Of a stretch of DNA of 9,157 nt, positions 1 through 6,452 are shown in pieces. Below the pieces are notes generated by a model, which was not told the DNA's origin, ran no database searches, and worked only from the letters and a program-made list of their open reading frames with translations. Position numbers and translations under genes: made by a program. The stretch is from the NCBI GenBank assembly GCA_900547855.1, contig URIK01000076.1:1-9157 (forward strand), in the 5' to 3' direction. The number at the start of each line of letters is the position of its first letter. Within the stretch, counting starts at the first letter, position 1. The stretch comes from an uncultured Collinsella sp. (GTDB lineage: Bacteria > Actinomycetota > Coriobacteriia > Coriobacteriales > Coriobacteriaceae).

Positions 1-46
1 AGATTCATGAGCGTCTCGTGGGCTCGGAGATGTGTATAAGAGACAG
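1..46 (+). other. Illumina Nextera adapter read-through (artefact)
   Basis: This stretch is synthetic. Bases 13-46 match the Nextera Read 2 transposase adapter, starting GTCTCGTGGGCTCGG and ending in the 19-base mosaic end AGATGTGTATAAGAGACAG at 28-46. Bases 5-12 (TCATGAGC) sit exactly where the i7 index lies, and bases 1-4 (AGAT) match the end of the P7 oligo. Genomic sequence begins at 47. Translation of the adapter gives the peptide MGSEMCIRDR, a known contaminant signature at the N-terminus of database proteins, so any gene model starting at base 18 is false. Confidence 0.98.
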
Positions 47-866
47 GTATCTTACGCTCGACCTGGACGATGAGGACTCGCTCGCGCCGCGCCTATCTGC
101 CCGCGAGGCGCGCGGCGTCATCGACGTCGCCGTCGTGCGCCTTCCACATCTGTCGAACTTCACCGACTTCGACCCGCTTTCTCGCGTGCCCGGCGTGGGC
201 GTGCGCTACGTTTCCTCGACGACCGATCTGGGCCGACCCGACCTGGTGGTGCTCCCCGGCTCGAAGACCACGCTCGACGACGCGCGCTGGCTTGCGGCTA
301 GCGGCATCGGAGCCTGTGTACGCGCGCTTTCGGGTGCGGGCACGCCGGTGCTCGGCATATGCGGAGGCTACCAGCTTTTGGGAGACGAGCTTTCCGACCC
401 GCACGGCAGGGAAGGCGCTGGCACCGCGCGCGGGCTCGGGCTCATCCCTGCAAGTACGGTGTTCAGGGAGGAAAAGCGCCTCGCCCAGTCGGAGCTGCGC
501 ATCACAGGCGCCCAAGGCGCGTTCTCGGTGTGGAACGGCATGACGGCTCGCGGGTACGAGATCCACGACGGCGAAACGATCGTCTCCTGCGCCCCTGCGG
601 GCACGATTGGCGGCAAACCAGAAGGCGCGGCCTGCGGAAACGTGTTTGGAACCTATCTCCACGGCCTGTTCGACGAACCGGGGGTGGCGCTCGCCCTCGC
701 GCGCTCGCTCGCGCGCATGCGTGGCCTGCCCGAGAGCGTCGTGGGTGCTGCGGGCGCGGCGTCCGCGGCCGATCACCGTGCGCGCGAGTTCGACCGCCTG
801 GCCGACTCCGTGCGCGGGGCGCTCGACATGGAGTATGTCTACCGCATTATCGAGGAGGGCGTATGA
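47..866 (+). CDS. cobQ: Cobyric acid synthase, C-terminal part (5'-truncated)
   Basis: CobQ (CbiP in the anaerobic pathway) is the cytoplasmic, ATP- and glutamine-dependent enzyme that amidates the b, d, e and g side chains of adenosyl-cob(III)yrinic acid a,c-diamide to give adenosylcobyric acid. About 272 residues remain, beginning in the YLTLDLDDEDSLAPRL region near the end of the synthetase domain. About 230 N-terminal residues appear to be lost compared with the usual length near 490-510. The rest is the class I glutamine amidotransferase domain. The nucleophile is the Cys of GICGGYQLLG (codon 360-362), and the catalytic His is in GTYLHGLFD (codon 660-662). The PDLVVLPGSKTT segment is also typical. 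The reading frame is open across the adapter junction, so no native start is present. The stop TGA (864-866) overlaps the cobO start by 4 bases, which implies translational coupling. Confidence 0.95.
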
Positions 867-1378
867 TCCACGTGTATCATGGCGACGGCAAAGGCAAGAC
901 CACGGCGGCGATGGGCCTCGCCCTTCGCATGCTCGCCGCAGGCCGCCGCGTCGTCGTCGTGCAGTTCCTGAAAGACGGCGAAAGCGGGGAGGTGCGCCTG
1001 CTCGCCGAGCATTTCGGCGTGCCCGTGTTCGCGGGGAAGGCGTCGGACAAGTTTACCTGGTCCATGACGTCGGAAGAACTTGCCGCGACGCGCGAGCTGC
1101 ACGATGGGAACCTCGCTTCCGCGCTCGCCGAGCTCGAGGGCGCGCAGGAGGGGCTGCTCGTGCTCGACGAGGCGCTCGACTCGCTTTCGAAGGGGCTTGT
1201 CGACGAGGCGCTCGTGGACCGCGCGCTCGATATGTCCGCGCGCGGCGTCGAAGTAGCGCTCACCGGGCGCGCGCCTTCCCGCAAGATCGTGGAGAAGGCC
1301 GACTACATAACCGAGATGCGGTGTGAGAAACACCCCTACGCTCAGGGGATAGGTGCAAGGGAAGGAGTGGAGTACTAG
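863..1378 (+). CDS. cobO: Corrinoid (cob(I)alamin) adenosyltransferase, CobO/BtuR family
   Basis: The enzyme transfers the 5'-deoxyadenosyl group of ATP to the cobalt of reduced corrinoids and acts in the cytoplasm. The 171-residue product opens with the P-loop GDGKGKTT (residues 7-14), whose unusual arrangement is typical of the CobA/CobO/BtuR family. It then has VVQFLKDGE (32-40), a Walker B-like LLVLDEAL (98-105), ALTGR (132-136), YITEM (148-152) and the family C-terminal signature KHPYAQGIGAREGVEY. The start at 863 is chosen because it gives the full family N-terminus, follows a purine-rich GAGGAGGG at 852-859, and overlaps the cobQ stop as ATGA. A longer in-frame reading from 359 would run over cobQ in another frame and is not real. 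It lacks the N-terminal extension of E. coli BtuR, which is normal for many short homologues. The next gene begins directly after the stop codon. Confidence 0.96.
   Translation: MIHVYHGDGKGKTTAAMGLALRMLAAGRRVVVVQFLKDGESGEVRLLAEHFGVPVFAGKASDKFTWSMTSEELAATRELHDGNLASALAELEGAQEGLLVLDEALDSLSKGLVDEALVDRALDMSARGVEVALTGRAPSRKIVEKADYITEMRCEKHPYAQGIGAREGVEY
1362..1367 (+). promoter_or_regulatory. Shine-Dalgarno site for cbiC
   Basis: AAGGAG lies inside the last codons of cobO, 11 bases before the cbiC ATG at 1379. It supports that start, which directly follows the cobO TAG (TAG-ATG). Confidence 0.7.
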
Positions 1379-2020
1379 ATGGATTCCAAGGAGATGGCGC
1401 CCGGCGACATCGAGCGGCGCAGCTTCGAGATCATCACCGAAGAGCTCGGCGGCCGCACGTTCCCGCCGCTTGAAGAGCCCGTCGTGAAGCGCGTCATCCA
1501 CACCACTGCCGACTTCTCGTACGCTGATTCCCTCGTATTCACCCATGACGCCGCGCACTGTGCTCTCGACGCACTGCGCGCAGGGGCCACGGTGCTCACC
1601 GACACGAACATGGCGCTCGCAGGCATAAGCAAGCCAGCGCTCGCAAAGCTCGGCTGCAAGGCCGTGTGCTACATGGCCGACCCTAATGTCGCCGCGGCTG
1701 CGCGCGCCGCGGGCACGACTCGCGCCGTTGCGAGCATGGACAAAGCTTGCGGCATCGAGGGTCCGCTCATCGTGGCCGTCGGTAACGCCCCCACGGCACT
1801 TCTGCGCCTCGCCGAGCTCATGGACGCGGGGAAGATCGCGCCCGCGCTCGTCGTTGGGGTGCCGGTCGGGTTTGTGAACGTGGTCGAGGCGAAAGAGGAG
1901 CTACTCGCGCGACGCGTGCCGGCCATCGTCGCGAGGGGTCGCAAGGGCGGCTCGACCGTGGCGGCCGCCATTATGAACGCGCTGCTCTACCAGATCACGC
2001 GCCCAGGCGGCCCGAAGTGA
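1379..2020 (+). CDS. cbiC: Precorrin-8X methylmutase (cobalt-precorrin-8 methylmutase)
   Basis: CbiC/CobH moves the methyl group from C-11 to C-12 of (cobalt-)precorrin-8, forming (cobalt-)hydrogenobyrinic acid or cobyrinic acid without a cofactor. The 213-residue length is typical. The active-site His is His41 in KRVIHTTADF, matching the catalytic His of characterised CobH. Other family blocks appear in order: TDTNMALAGI (74-83), CYMADPNV (97-104), VGNAPTALLRL (134-144), PVGFVNVVEAKEEL (162-175) and GRKGGSTVAAAIMNAL (187-202). The start is the ATG directly after the cobO stop, with AAGGAG 11 bases upstream. The stop TGA overlaps the GTG start of the next gene (GTGA). Sequence alone does not separate the cobalt-early (CbiC) from the oxygen-dependent (CobH) form; a likely anaerobic host favours CbiC. 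Confidence 0.96.
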   Translation: MDSKEMAPGDIERRSFEIITEELGGRTFPPLEEPVVKRVIHTTADFSYADSLVFTHDAAHCALDALRAGATVLTDTNMALAGISKPALAKLGCKAVCYMADPNVAAAARAAGTTRAVASMDKACGIEGPLIVAVGNAPTALLRLAELMDAGKIAPALVVGVPVGFVNVVEAKEELLARRVPAIVARGRKGGSTVAAAIMNALLYQITRPGGPK

Positions 2021-2790
2021 CGGCGCCCGCATCCGCGCCGGCGCTGCGCATCTTCGCCGGCACCACCGAGGGCCGCCTTCTGTGCGAATGGGCGAGCGGG
2101 GCGGGCATCCCCGCCCGTGCCTACGCGGCAACCGAGTACGGAGGCGAGCTTTTGGGCGAGCTTCCGGGCATCGAGGTGCATGCGAGCAGGCTCGACGAGG
2201 CCGACATGGAGCGCGAGCTTTCCGGCGCGCGCATCGTCGTCGACGCCACGCACCCCTTCGCTACGCTCGCAAGCGGCAACATCCGAGCCGCTTCGCTCGC
2301 CGTGGGTGTACGATGCCTGCGCCTTGCGCGCGCGGCCGAGGAGCTGCCCAAAGGCGTCGTGTCGGTCGCGTCGATCGCCTGCGCGGCGCGCTTTCTCTCC
2401 GAGAACCCGGGTCGCGCGCTTCTCACGACGGGGAGCAAGGAGCTTGCTCCCTATACGCGCGTCGCCGATTTCTCGGAGCGCTTCTTCGTGCGTGTGCTCC
2501 CGCTGCCCGGTGCTATAACGAAGTGCATCGACGCGGGGTTTTCGCCGTCGCACGTCATCGGCATGCAGGGGCCCTTCACCCGCGAGCTCAACGAGGCGAT
2601 GCTTCGGCAGGTGGGAGCCCAGTGGCTTGTGACCAAGGACTCGGGAACCGTAGGCGGCACGGCCGAGAAGCTTGCCGCCGCGCGCGACGTGGGAGCGCGC
2701 TGCATCGTGGTCACCCGTCCCGCCGAGGGAGACGGGGCCCTTTCGCTTCGGGAAGTGGAAGACGCGCTCTTACGGGAGTTCGCGCGATAG
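2017..2790 (+). CDS. cobK: Precorrin-6A reductase, CobK/CbiJ family
   Basis: The enzyme uses NADPH (or NADH for CbiJ) to reduce the macrocycle of precorrin-6A or cobalt-precorrin-6A to the 6B form. The 257-residue product is full length. It shows the nucleotide-binding N-terminal motif FAGTTEGR (13-20), VDATHPFA (75-82), LLTTGSKEL (135-143), GMQGPFTRELN (182-192), VTKDSGTVGG (205-214), EKLAAA (217-222) and VVTRP (231-235), all hallmarks of the family. Translation starts at GTG 2017, overlapping the cbiC stop by 4 bases. There is only a weak Shine-Dalgarno-like sequence (CAGGCGG) before it, so expression probably depends on coupling to cbiC. It is the last gene of the visible operon and is followed by a hairpin on its stop codon. 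CobK and CbiJ cannot be told apart here; cbiJ fits if the pathway is the anaerobic one. Confidence 0.95.
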   Translation: MTAPASAPALRIFAGTTEGRLLCEWASGAGIPARAYAATEYGGELLGELPGIEVHASRLDEADMERELSGARIVVDATHPFATLASGNIRAASLAVGVRCLRLARAAEELPKGVVSVASIACAARFLSENPGRALLTTGSKELAPYTRVADFSERFFVRVLPLPGAITKCIDAGFSPSHVIGMQGPFTRELNEAMLRQVGAQWLVTKDSGTVGGTAEKLAAARDVGARCIVVTRPAEGDGALSLREVEDALLREFAR

Positions 2791-2806
2791 GCGCTCGCCG
2801 CGCCTA
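2788..2806 (+). terminator. GC-rich hairpin on the cobK stop codon
   Basis: TAGGCGC (2788-2794) and GCGCCTA (2800-2806) form a perfect 7-base-pair stem with a 5-base loop. The left arm includes the cobK TAG stop. There is no run of T after it, so it is not a classical intrinsic terminator. It may still help end the cobalamin transcript or protect its 3' end. Confidence 0.35.
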
Positions 2807-2819
2807 GGGCCCTTCAATC

Positions 2820-2886
2820 AGTTGCGGTGAAATAGTGTCTGTTTTTGCTGTTAGATAGCATATTCAGTCCCTAATTCACCGCAACT
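2820..2886. repeat. 67-base imperfect palindrome between convergent operons
   Basis: The element is centred on base 2853. Of 33 opposed positions I count 25 Watson-Crick pairs, 2 G-T pairs and 6 mismatches. The outer arms AGTTGCGGTGAA (2820-2831) and TTCACCGCAACT (2875-2886) are perfect over 12 bases. An inner TGCT/AGCA stem (2846-2849 with 2857-2860) shares the same centre. It is AT-richer than its surroundings and lies between the 3' ends of cobK and the ABC permease. It could be a bidirectional terminator, a REP/MITE-like dispersed element, or an RNase III substrate. The absence of a T tract on either side weakens the intrinsic terminator reading. Confidence 0.6.
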
Positions 2887-2899
2887 TATTGGTGGTGGC

Positions 2900-4114
2900 T
2901 TACTGGTAGCGTAGACACTCGACGGGGTCGAGCTTTGCTGCGCGGCGAGCGGGGTAGAAGCCAAAGATTACGCCGATGCCGACGGAGACGGCGAAGGCCA
3001 GCAGCACCGTGGCGATTGAAAAGCTCGGTATGATTTGCCCGCTGGCTCCGAGCTCGCCAAGAATCCCGGATCCGGAGGCAAACATCGCGAGGCCCCAGGC
3101 CAGCAGATAGCCAATCAGGACACCTAGCAGTCCGCCGGTGACGCACAGCGCCGAGGATTCGGCCAAAAACTGCGCAGTGATATCGCGACGACTTGCGCCC
3201 AGAGCGCGGCGGATGCCGATCTCGCGGATGCGCTCCGTTACGTTGGTAAGCATCATATTCATAATGCCGATACCGCCGACAAGCAGCGAGATGCTGGCGA
3301 CAGCACCCATGATGAGCGAAAACGCGCCCATAAAGGAGTTGAGTGCATCGATGGCGCTTTTCATGGAGGTCGCCGATACACTGTTGTACTCATCCTCCTC
3401 CTCGATGCCCTTCATCGCGCGCACCTTGGACTCGATGGTCTTGCAGAGCTCATCCATGTCCGTGCCCTCGGCGGCGAGCGCCGTCACGCTGGGGAATGAA
3501 GGATTCTCGTCGCCAAACAGGCCGGAGATGGTTTCGCGTGGCATATACAGCGTGAGCGAGCCCATGGAGTCGCTGCCGCCGTCAATCACGCCGACAATCT
3601 GCACCTCGCCGTTGGACACCTTGATGGTTTTCCCCAGCGCATCCTGTTCGTTGCCGTAAAGCTGATCGGCGCCGCCGCGGCTGATGAGCGCCACGCGCGA
3701 GCCTGATTGAGACTCGGCCTGGGAATAGGTACGCCCCGCAACGAGCTTTCCGGCCCCCACGGCGTCGAGCATGTCGCTATCGACACCCTGTGCCATGACG
3801 GTATAGCTTTTATCGCCGGTCTTGTACTCGGTATACGCGCTGTCGACAATGCCGATCTGCTCTATCTGCGGCACCAGTTTTTGAAGCTTCTCGATGTCCG
3901 ACTCTGTGAGTTCTTGCGACGAATAGATTTGCACCATGCGTGCCGCATTGAGGCCCAGGCTGTTGACCAGGCTGTTTTGGATGCCGCCGATGAGCGAAGT
4001 CATGGCGATAACCGAGGCGATGCCGATGACAATGCCCAGGATGGTGAGCAGGCTGCGCCCCTTGTTGGCCTCGAGCGAGTGAAGGGCTTCCTGGATGAGA
4101 TCGCGGGCGCTCAT
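2900..4114 (-). CDS. ABC transporter permease, FtsX/MacB family
   Basis: This is the membrane subunit of a MacB-type (type VII) ABC transporter, 404 residues long. Such permeases transmit ATPase motion to an extracellular domain instead of forming a simple channel. The layout is standard: transmembrane helix 1 near residues 21-43, a large extracytoplasmic domain at about 45-260 (MacB periplasmic-core type), then three helices near 264-292, 322-348 and 364-386. The FtsX-family coupling motif TERIREIGIRRALGASRRD (293-311) follows helix 2, and GFYPARRAAKLDPVECLRYQ ends the protein. The ATG overlaps the stop of the upstream ATPase gene (ATGA), so the two are translationally coupled. Related systems export antimicrobial peptides or macrolides, or act in envelope stress. 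The substrate here cannot be read from the sequence. Confidence 0.93.
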   Translation of the reverse strand: MSARDLIQEALHSLEANKGRSLLTILGIVIGIASVIAMTSLIGGIQNSLVNSLGLNAARMVQIYSSQELTESDIEKLQKLVPQIEQIGIVDSAYTEYKTGDKSYTVMAQGVDSDMLDAVGAGKLVAGRTYSQAESQSGSRVALISRGGADQLYGNEQDALGKTIKVSNGEVQIVGVIDGGSDSMGSLTLYMPRETISGLFGDENPSFPSVTALAAEGTDMDELCKTIESKVRAMKGIEEEDEYNSVSATSMKSAIDALNSFMGAFSLIMGAVASISLLVGGIGIMNMMLTNVTERIREIGIRRALGASRRDITAQFLAESSALCVTGGLLGVLIGYLLAWGLAMFASGSGILGELGASGQIIPSFSIATVLLAFAVSVGIGVIFGFYPARRAAKLDPVECLRYQ

Positions 4115-4884
4115 GCCATCTCTCCTTTCGGCGGGTTGGCGGAGGCGGAAATCATGGGCAGGCTATCCACGGCGCTGCGCAGGGTCCGCGGTGCATGTGG
4201 AATATACGCGCCATCGTGAATGCGACCGTCGCGGATGGTCACGGCACGGTCGGCCTCGGCGGCGATGCCGGGGTCGTGTGTGATAAGCACGATGGTTTTG
4301 CCGCGCTTCTGGAGCTTATGGAAGGTCTCCATCACAAGCGCTCCGGTAGCGGAGTCCAGGTTTCCCGTCGGCTCATCGGCCAGGATGATGGGCGGGTCAT
4401 TGACGAGGGCGCGCGCGATTGCGACGCGCTGCATCTGGCCGCCCGAGAGCTCGGATATGCGGTGGTCCCAGTGGTCGACGGGCAGCGTGACAGCCTGCAG
4501 CGCGTGAACGGCGCGCATTTCGCGCTGGCTACGGGGCACATTGGTGTAGGCCAGCGGCAGCATGACGTTTTCGATAACCGACAGGCGCGGCAGCAGGTTG
4601 AAGCTCTGAAAGACAAAGCCAATGCTCAGGGCGCGGACTTCGGTGAGCTCGTCATCATCGAGCTCGGCCACGTTGAGCCCTTGCAGGTAATAGTCGCCCG
4701 CCGTCGGTTTGTCCAGGCAGCCCAGGATGTTCATGAGCGTTGACTTGCCCGAGCCCGAAGGGCCGGTAATGGCGACGAACTCGCCGGGTTCTACCGCCAG
4801 GCTCACGTTGTGCAGGATGTGGGCGCAACCCGCCTCGCTCTCAAAAATGCGGTGCACGTTGCGGATGTCGATAACGGGACGCAT
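4111..4884 (-). CDS. ABC transporter ATP-binding protein, MacB/LolD type
   Basis: This is the cytoplasmic ATPase partner of the permease downstream. The 257 residues contain Walker A GPSGSGKST (41-49), the Q-loop FVFQSFNLLPRL (90-101) characteristic of the LolD/MacB/FtsE group, the signature LSGGQMQRVAIARAL (146-160), Walker B IILADEP (166-172) with its catalytic Glu, the D-loop GNLDS, and the switch His203 in ITHD. All residues needed for ATP hydrolysis are present. A tail of about 30 residues after 227 (IPHAPRTLRSAVDSLP...) exceeds the core domain and has no motif I recognise. The ATG lies in a TAATG junction with the membrane fusion protein stop, preceded by GAGGG. Confidence 0.95.
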   Translation of the reverse strand: MRPVIDIRNVHRIFESEAGCAHILHNVSLAVEPGEFVAITGPSGSGKSTLMNILGCLDKPTAGDYYLQGLNVAELDDDELTEVRALSIGFVFQSFNLLPRLSVIENVMLPLAYTNVPRSQREMRAVHALQAVTLPVDHWDHRISELSGGQMQRVAIARALVNDPPIILADEPTGNLDSATGALVMETFHKLQKRGKTIVLITHDPGIAAEADRAVTIRDGRIHDGAYIPHAPRTLRSAVDSLPMISASANPPKGEMA

Positions 4885-6320
4885 TACATGCCCTCGTCGT
4901 CAGACATGCTGCCCGAATCCGTGCTGTAGCCGCCGTCAGCCGTTGCGTCCGCTCCGGTGTCCATGACGAGGGTGTCGCCATCGCGCAGCTTGGTAACCGG
5001 CACGTTGGGGTTGATCTCGTTGCCCTGGTCGTCGCGCTTTACCTGTGTCTTGCCGACTACGGCTTCGTTGTCGTTTTGCGTCACGTCGGTCACCTTCACG
5101 CGACGGGTATGCTTGCCCTCGTCATCGGTTGCCACGTTGACGTAATAGTGTTCGCCGTCTTCGGTCATGAGCGCCATCGTCGGCACCATCACCACGTCGT
5201 CGAGCTGCTCGGTCACCACCGATACCTCGGCCGTCATGCCCGGCTTCAGGCGCGCGTCGGGCGCCTCTATGAGAATGTCGACGTTAAAGGTTACGCTGCC
5301 GCCGCCACCGTTGGCGGCGTCGGAGTTTGCCACCGAGGCGATGGCCGTGACCGTTCCCTGGCTTACGATATCGGGAAACGCGGGATACGTGACGTTGGCA
5401 CTCTGCCCAACGGCGATCTTGGCGATGTCCTTTTCGCCCACCTGCACGGTCACCTTCATCTTAGATAGGTCGGCGATCTGCATGCACTGCTTGCCGCCGC
5501 TCGTATCGCTTTCGCCCATGATCATGCCGCCTGTTACCGTGGCGCCCACCTTGGCGTTGAGCTCCACGATACTGCCCGAGCTCGGGGCCGTGACCGTACG
5601 ACTGGCCGCCTTGGCGTTCGCCTGATCGAGGTTTGCCTGGGCCGATGCGAGGCTGCGCTGCGCGGCCGATACGGCGTTCGTGTCCGCCGATGCGGCGGAG
5701 ACGCCATCCGCTGCGGAAGCTCCATCGACGTCCGTCGTTGGGGTGGCCTGAGCGGCAGCTGCGGCTTTCTTCGCATTAGCGAGGTCTTCTTGAGCGGCAG
5801 CAACTGCACGCTGCGCCTCGGCAACGTTGCGATCGAGCTCGTCATTTTTAATGGTCATAAGCACGTCGCCCTCGTTGACGGATTGGCCCGCCTGCACGTT
5901 GATCGAATCGACCGTACCGTCGACAGAAGGGGAGACCACTGAGGACGAAATGGGTTTGAGCTGGCCTTTCGCCTCGACCGTTGTGGTAAACGTGCCCTCG
6001 GTCACCATGTCGGTCACCGGCCCGTTGTTGCCTGCGGGCCGTGCGTTGATGGCTAAGGTCACGACAACGGCGATGAGCACAATGGCGGCCACGACGCCGG
6101 CCGCAATGCCGCGTCGGATGAGCTTTTTGCGTCGACGTTCGGCACGTTTTGCCTTGAGCTTGGCATATGCCTCTTCATCGGAAATCTCGGTCGCATCGTT
6201 CGCGCGTCCGCTCTGCTTATCGGCATGTACGTTTGTAATCAGAGGAATCGTTTCGGTGACATCTTCGAGCGTGTGCTCGGTATCATCCGGGCCCGGGGTG
6301 GTCGTGGGGACATTCGGCAT
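4884..6320 (-). CDS. Membrane fusion protein (HlyD/MacA-like) of the ABC exporter
   Basis: This is the adaptor subunit of the tripartite-like exporter, 478 residues from the chosen start. Residues 1-70 are an acidic then strongly basic cytoplasmic tail (KLKAKRAERRRKKLIRR at 54-70). A single transmembrane helix spans about 71-92. The extracellular part follows: the first lipoyl half (about 125-157, VDGTVDSINVQAGQSVNEGDVL), an Ala-rich helical hairpin (about 160-240), the second lipoyl half (TVTAPSSGSIVELNAKVGATV), a beta-barrel (about 285-370, ending LKPGMTAEVSV) and a membrane-proximal domain. The tail is Asp/Ser/Gly-rich. The ATG at 6320 is preferred over an in-frame ATG at 6383 because AAGGAG lies 5 bases upstream and the extra residues look unlike a real N-terminus. 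It is the first gene of the exporter operon. Confidence 0.92.
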   Translation of the reverse strand: MPNVPTTTPGPDDTEHTLEDVTETIPLITNVHADKQSGRANDATEISDEEAYAKLKAKRAERRRKKLIRRGIAAGVVAAIVLIAVVVTLAINARPAGNNGPVTDMVTEGTFTTTVEAKGQLKPISSSVVSPSVDGTVDSINVQAGQSVNEGDVLMTIKNDELDRNVAEAQRAVAAAQEDLANAKKAAAAAQATPTTDVDGASAADGVSAASADTNAVSAAQRSLASAQANLDQANAKAASRTVTAPSSGSIVELNAKVGATVTGGMIMGESDTSGGKQCMQIADLSKMKVTVQVGEKDIAKIAVGQSANVTYPAFPDIVSQGTVTAIASVANSDAANGGGGSVTFNVDILIEAPDARLKPGMTAEVSVVTEQLDDVVMVPTMALMTEDGEHYYVNVATDDEGKHTRRVKVTDVTQNDNEAVVGKTQVKRDDQGNEINPNVPVTKLRDGDTLVMDTGADATADGGYSTDSGSMSDDEGM

Positions 6321-6325
6321 AGCGT

Positions 6326-6331
6326 CTCCTT
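6326..6331 (-). promoter_or_regulatory. Shine-Dalgarno site deciding the membrane fusion protein start
   Basis: On the minus strand AAGGAG is followed by 5 bases and then ATG at 6320. This fixes the start there and not at the in-frame ATG 63 bases upstream. A TATACT at 6351-6356 could be a -10 box for the exporter operon, but I see no convincing -35, so I do not list it as a promoter. Confidence 0.75.
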
Positions 6332-6354
6332 TATAGAAAGTACCTCGATAAGTA

Positions 6355-6384
6355 TATGCGCCCACCGGTTGGGGCGGGCGCATA
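6355..6384 (-). terminator. Hairpin between L,D-transpeptidase and exporter operon
   Basis: TATGCGCCC (6355-6363) and GGGCGCATA (6376-6384) form a perfect 9-base-pair stem. After one mismatch, two more C-G pairs (6365-6366 with 6373-6374) extend it around a 6-base loop. It lies 68 bases after the L,D-transpeptidase stop in the direction of transcription and 34 bases before the exporter ATG. The following minus-strand sequence is only moderately T-rich (TACTTATC), so it is a plausible but not textbook terminator. It may partly separate the two transcription units. Confidence 0.5.
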
Positions 6385-6452
6385 GGACGGTTTCTTTCGG
6401 AACTGTTAGATTGGTCGCTGCGGTTCCACGTTGTAGGAATGCGCGCGTTGCA

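Noticed and set aside
93..776. Minus-strand open frame of 227 codons across cobQ
   Set aside because: The plus strand encodes the intact amidotransferase motifs GICGGYQLLG and GTYLHGLFD; the minus frame is Arg/Ala-rich with no motif.
839..1558. Minus-strand open frame of 239 codons across cobO and the cbiC start
   Set aside because: It overlaps two well-supported genes on the other strand and looks like shadow coding.
2791..2899. Cobalamin riboswitch or insertion sequence remnant in the intergenic gap
   Set aside because: The gap lies at the 3' ends of two convergent operons and shows only a simple palindrome; I see no B12-box-like sequence, transposase fragment or evident target-site duplication.
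6321..6383. Longer N-terminus for the membrane fusion protein starting at ATG 6383
   Set aside because: AAGGAG is placed 5 bases before ATG 6320, and the extension crosses the hairpin at 6355-6384.
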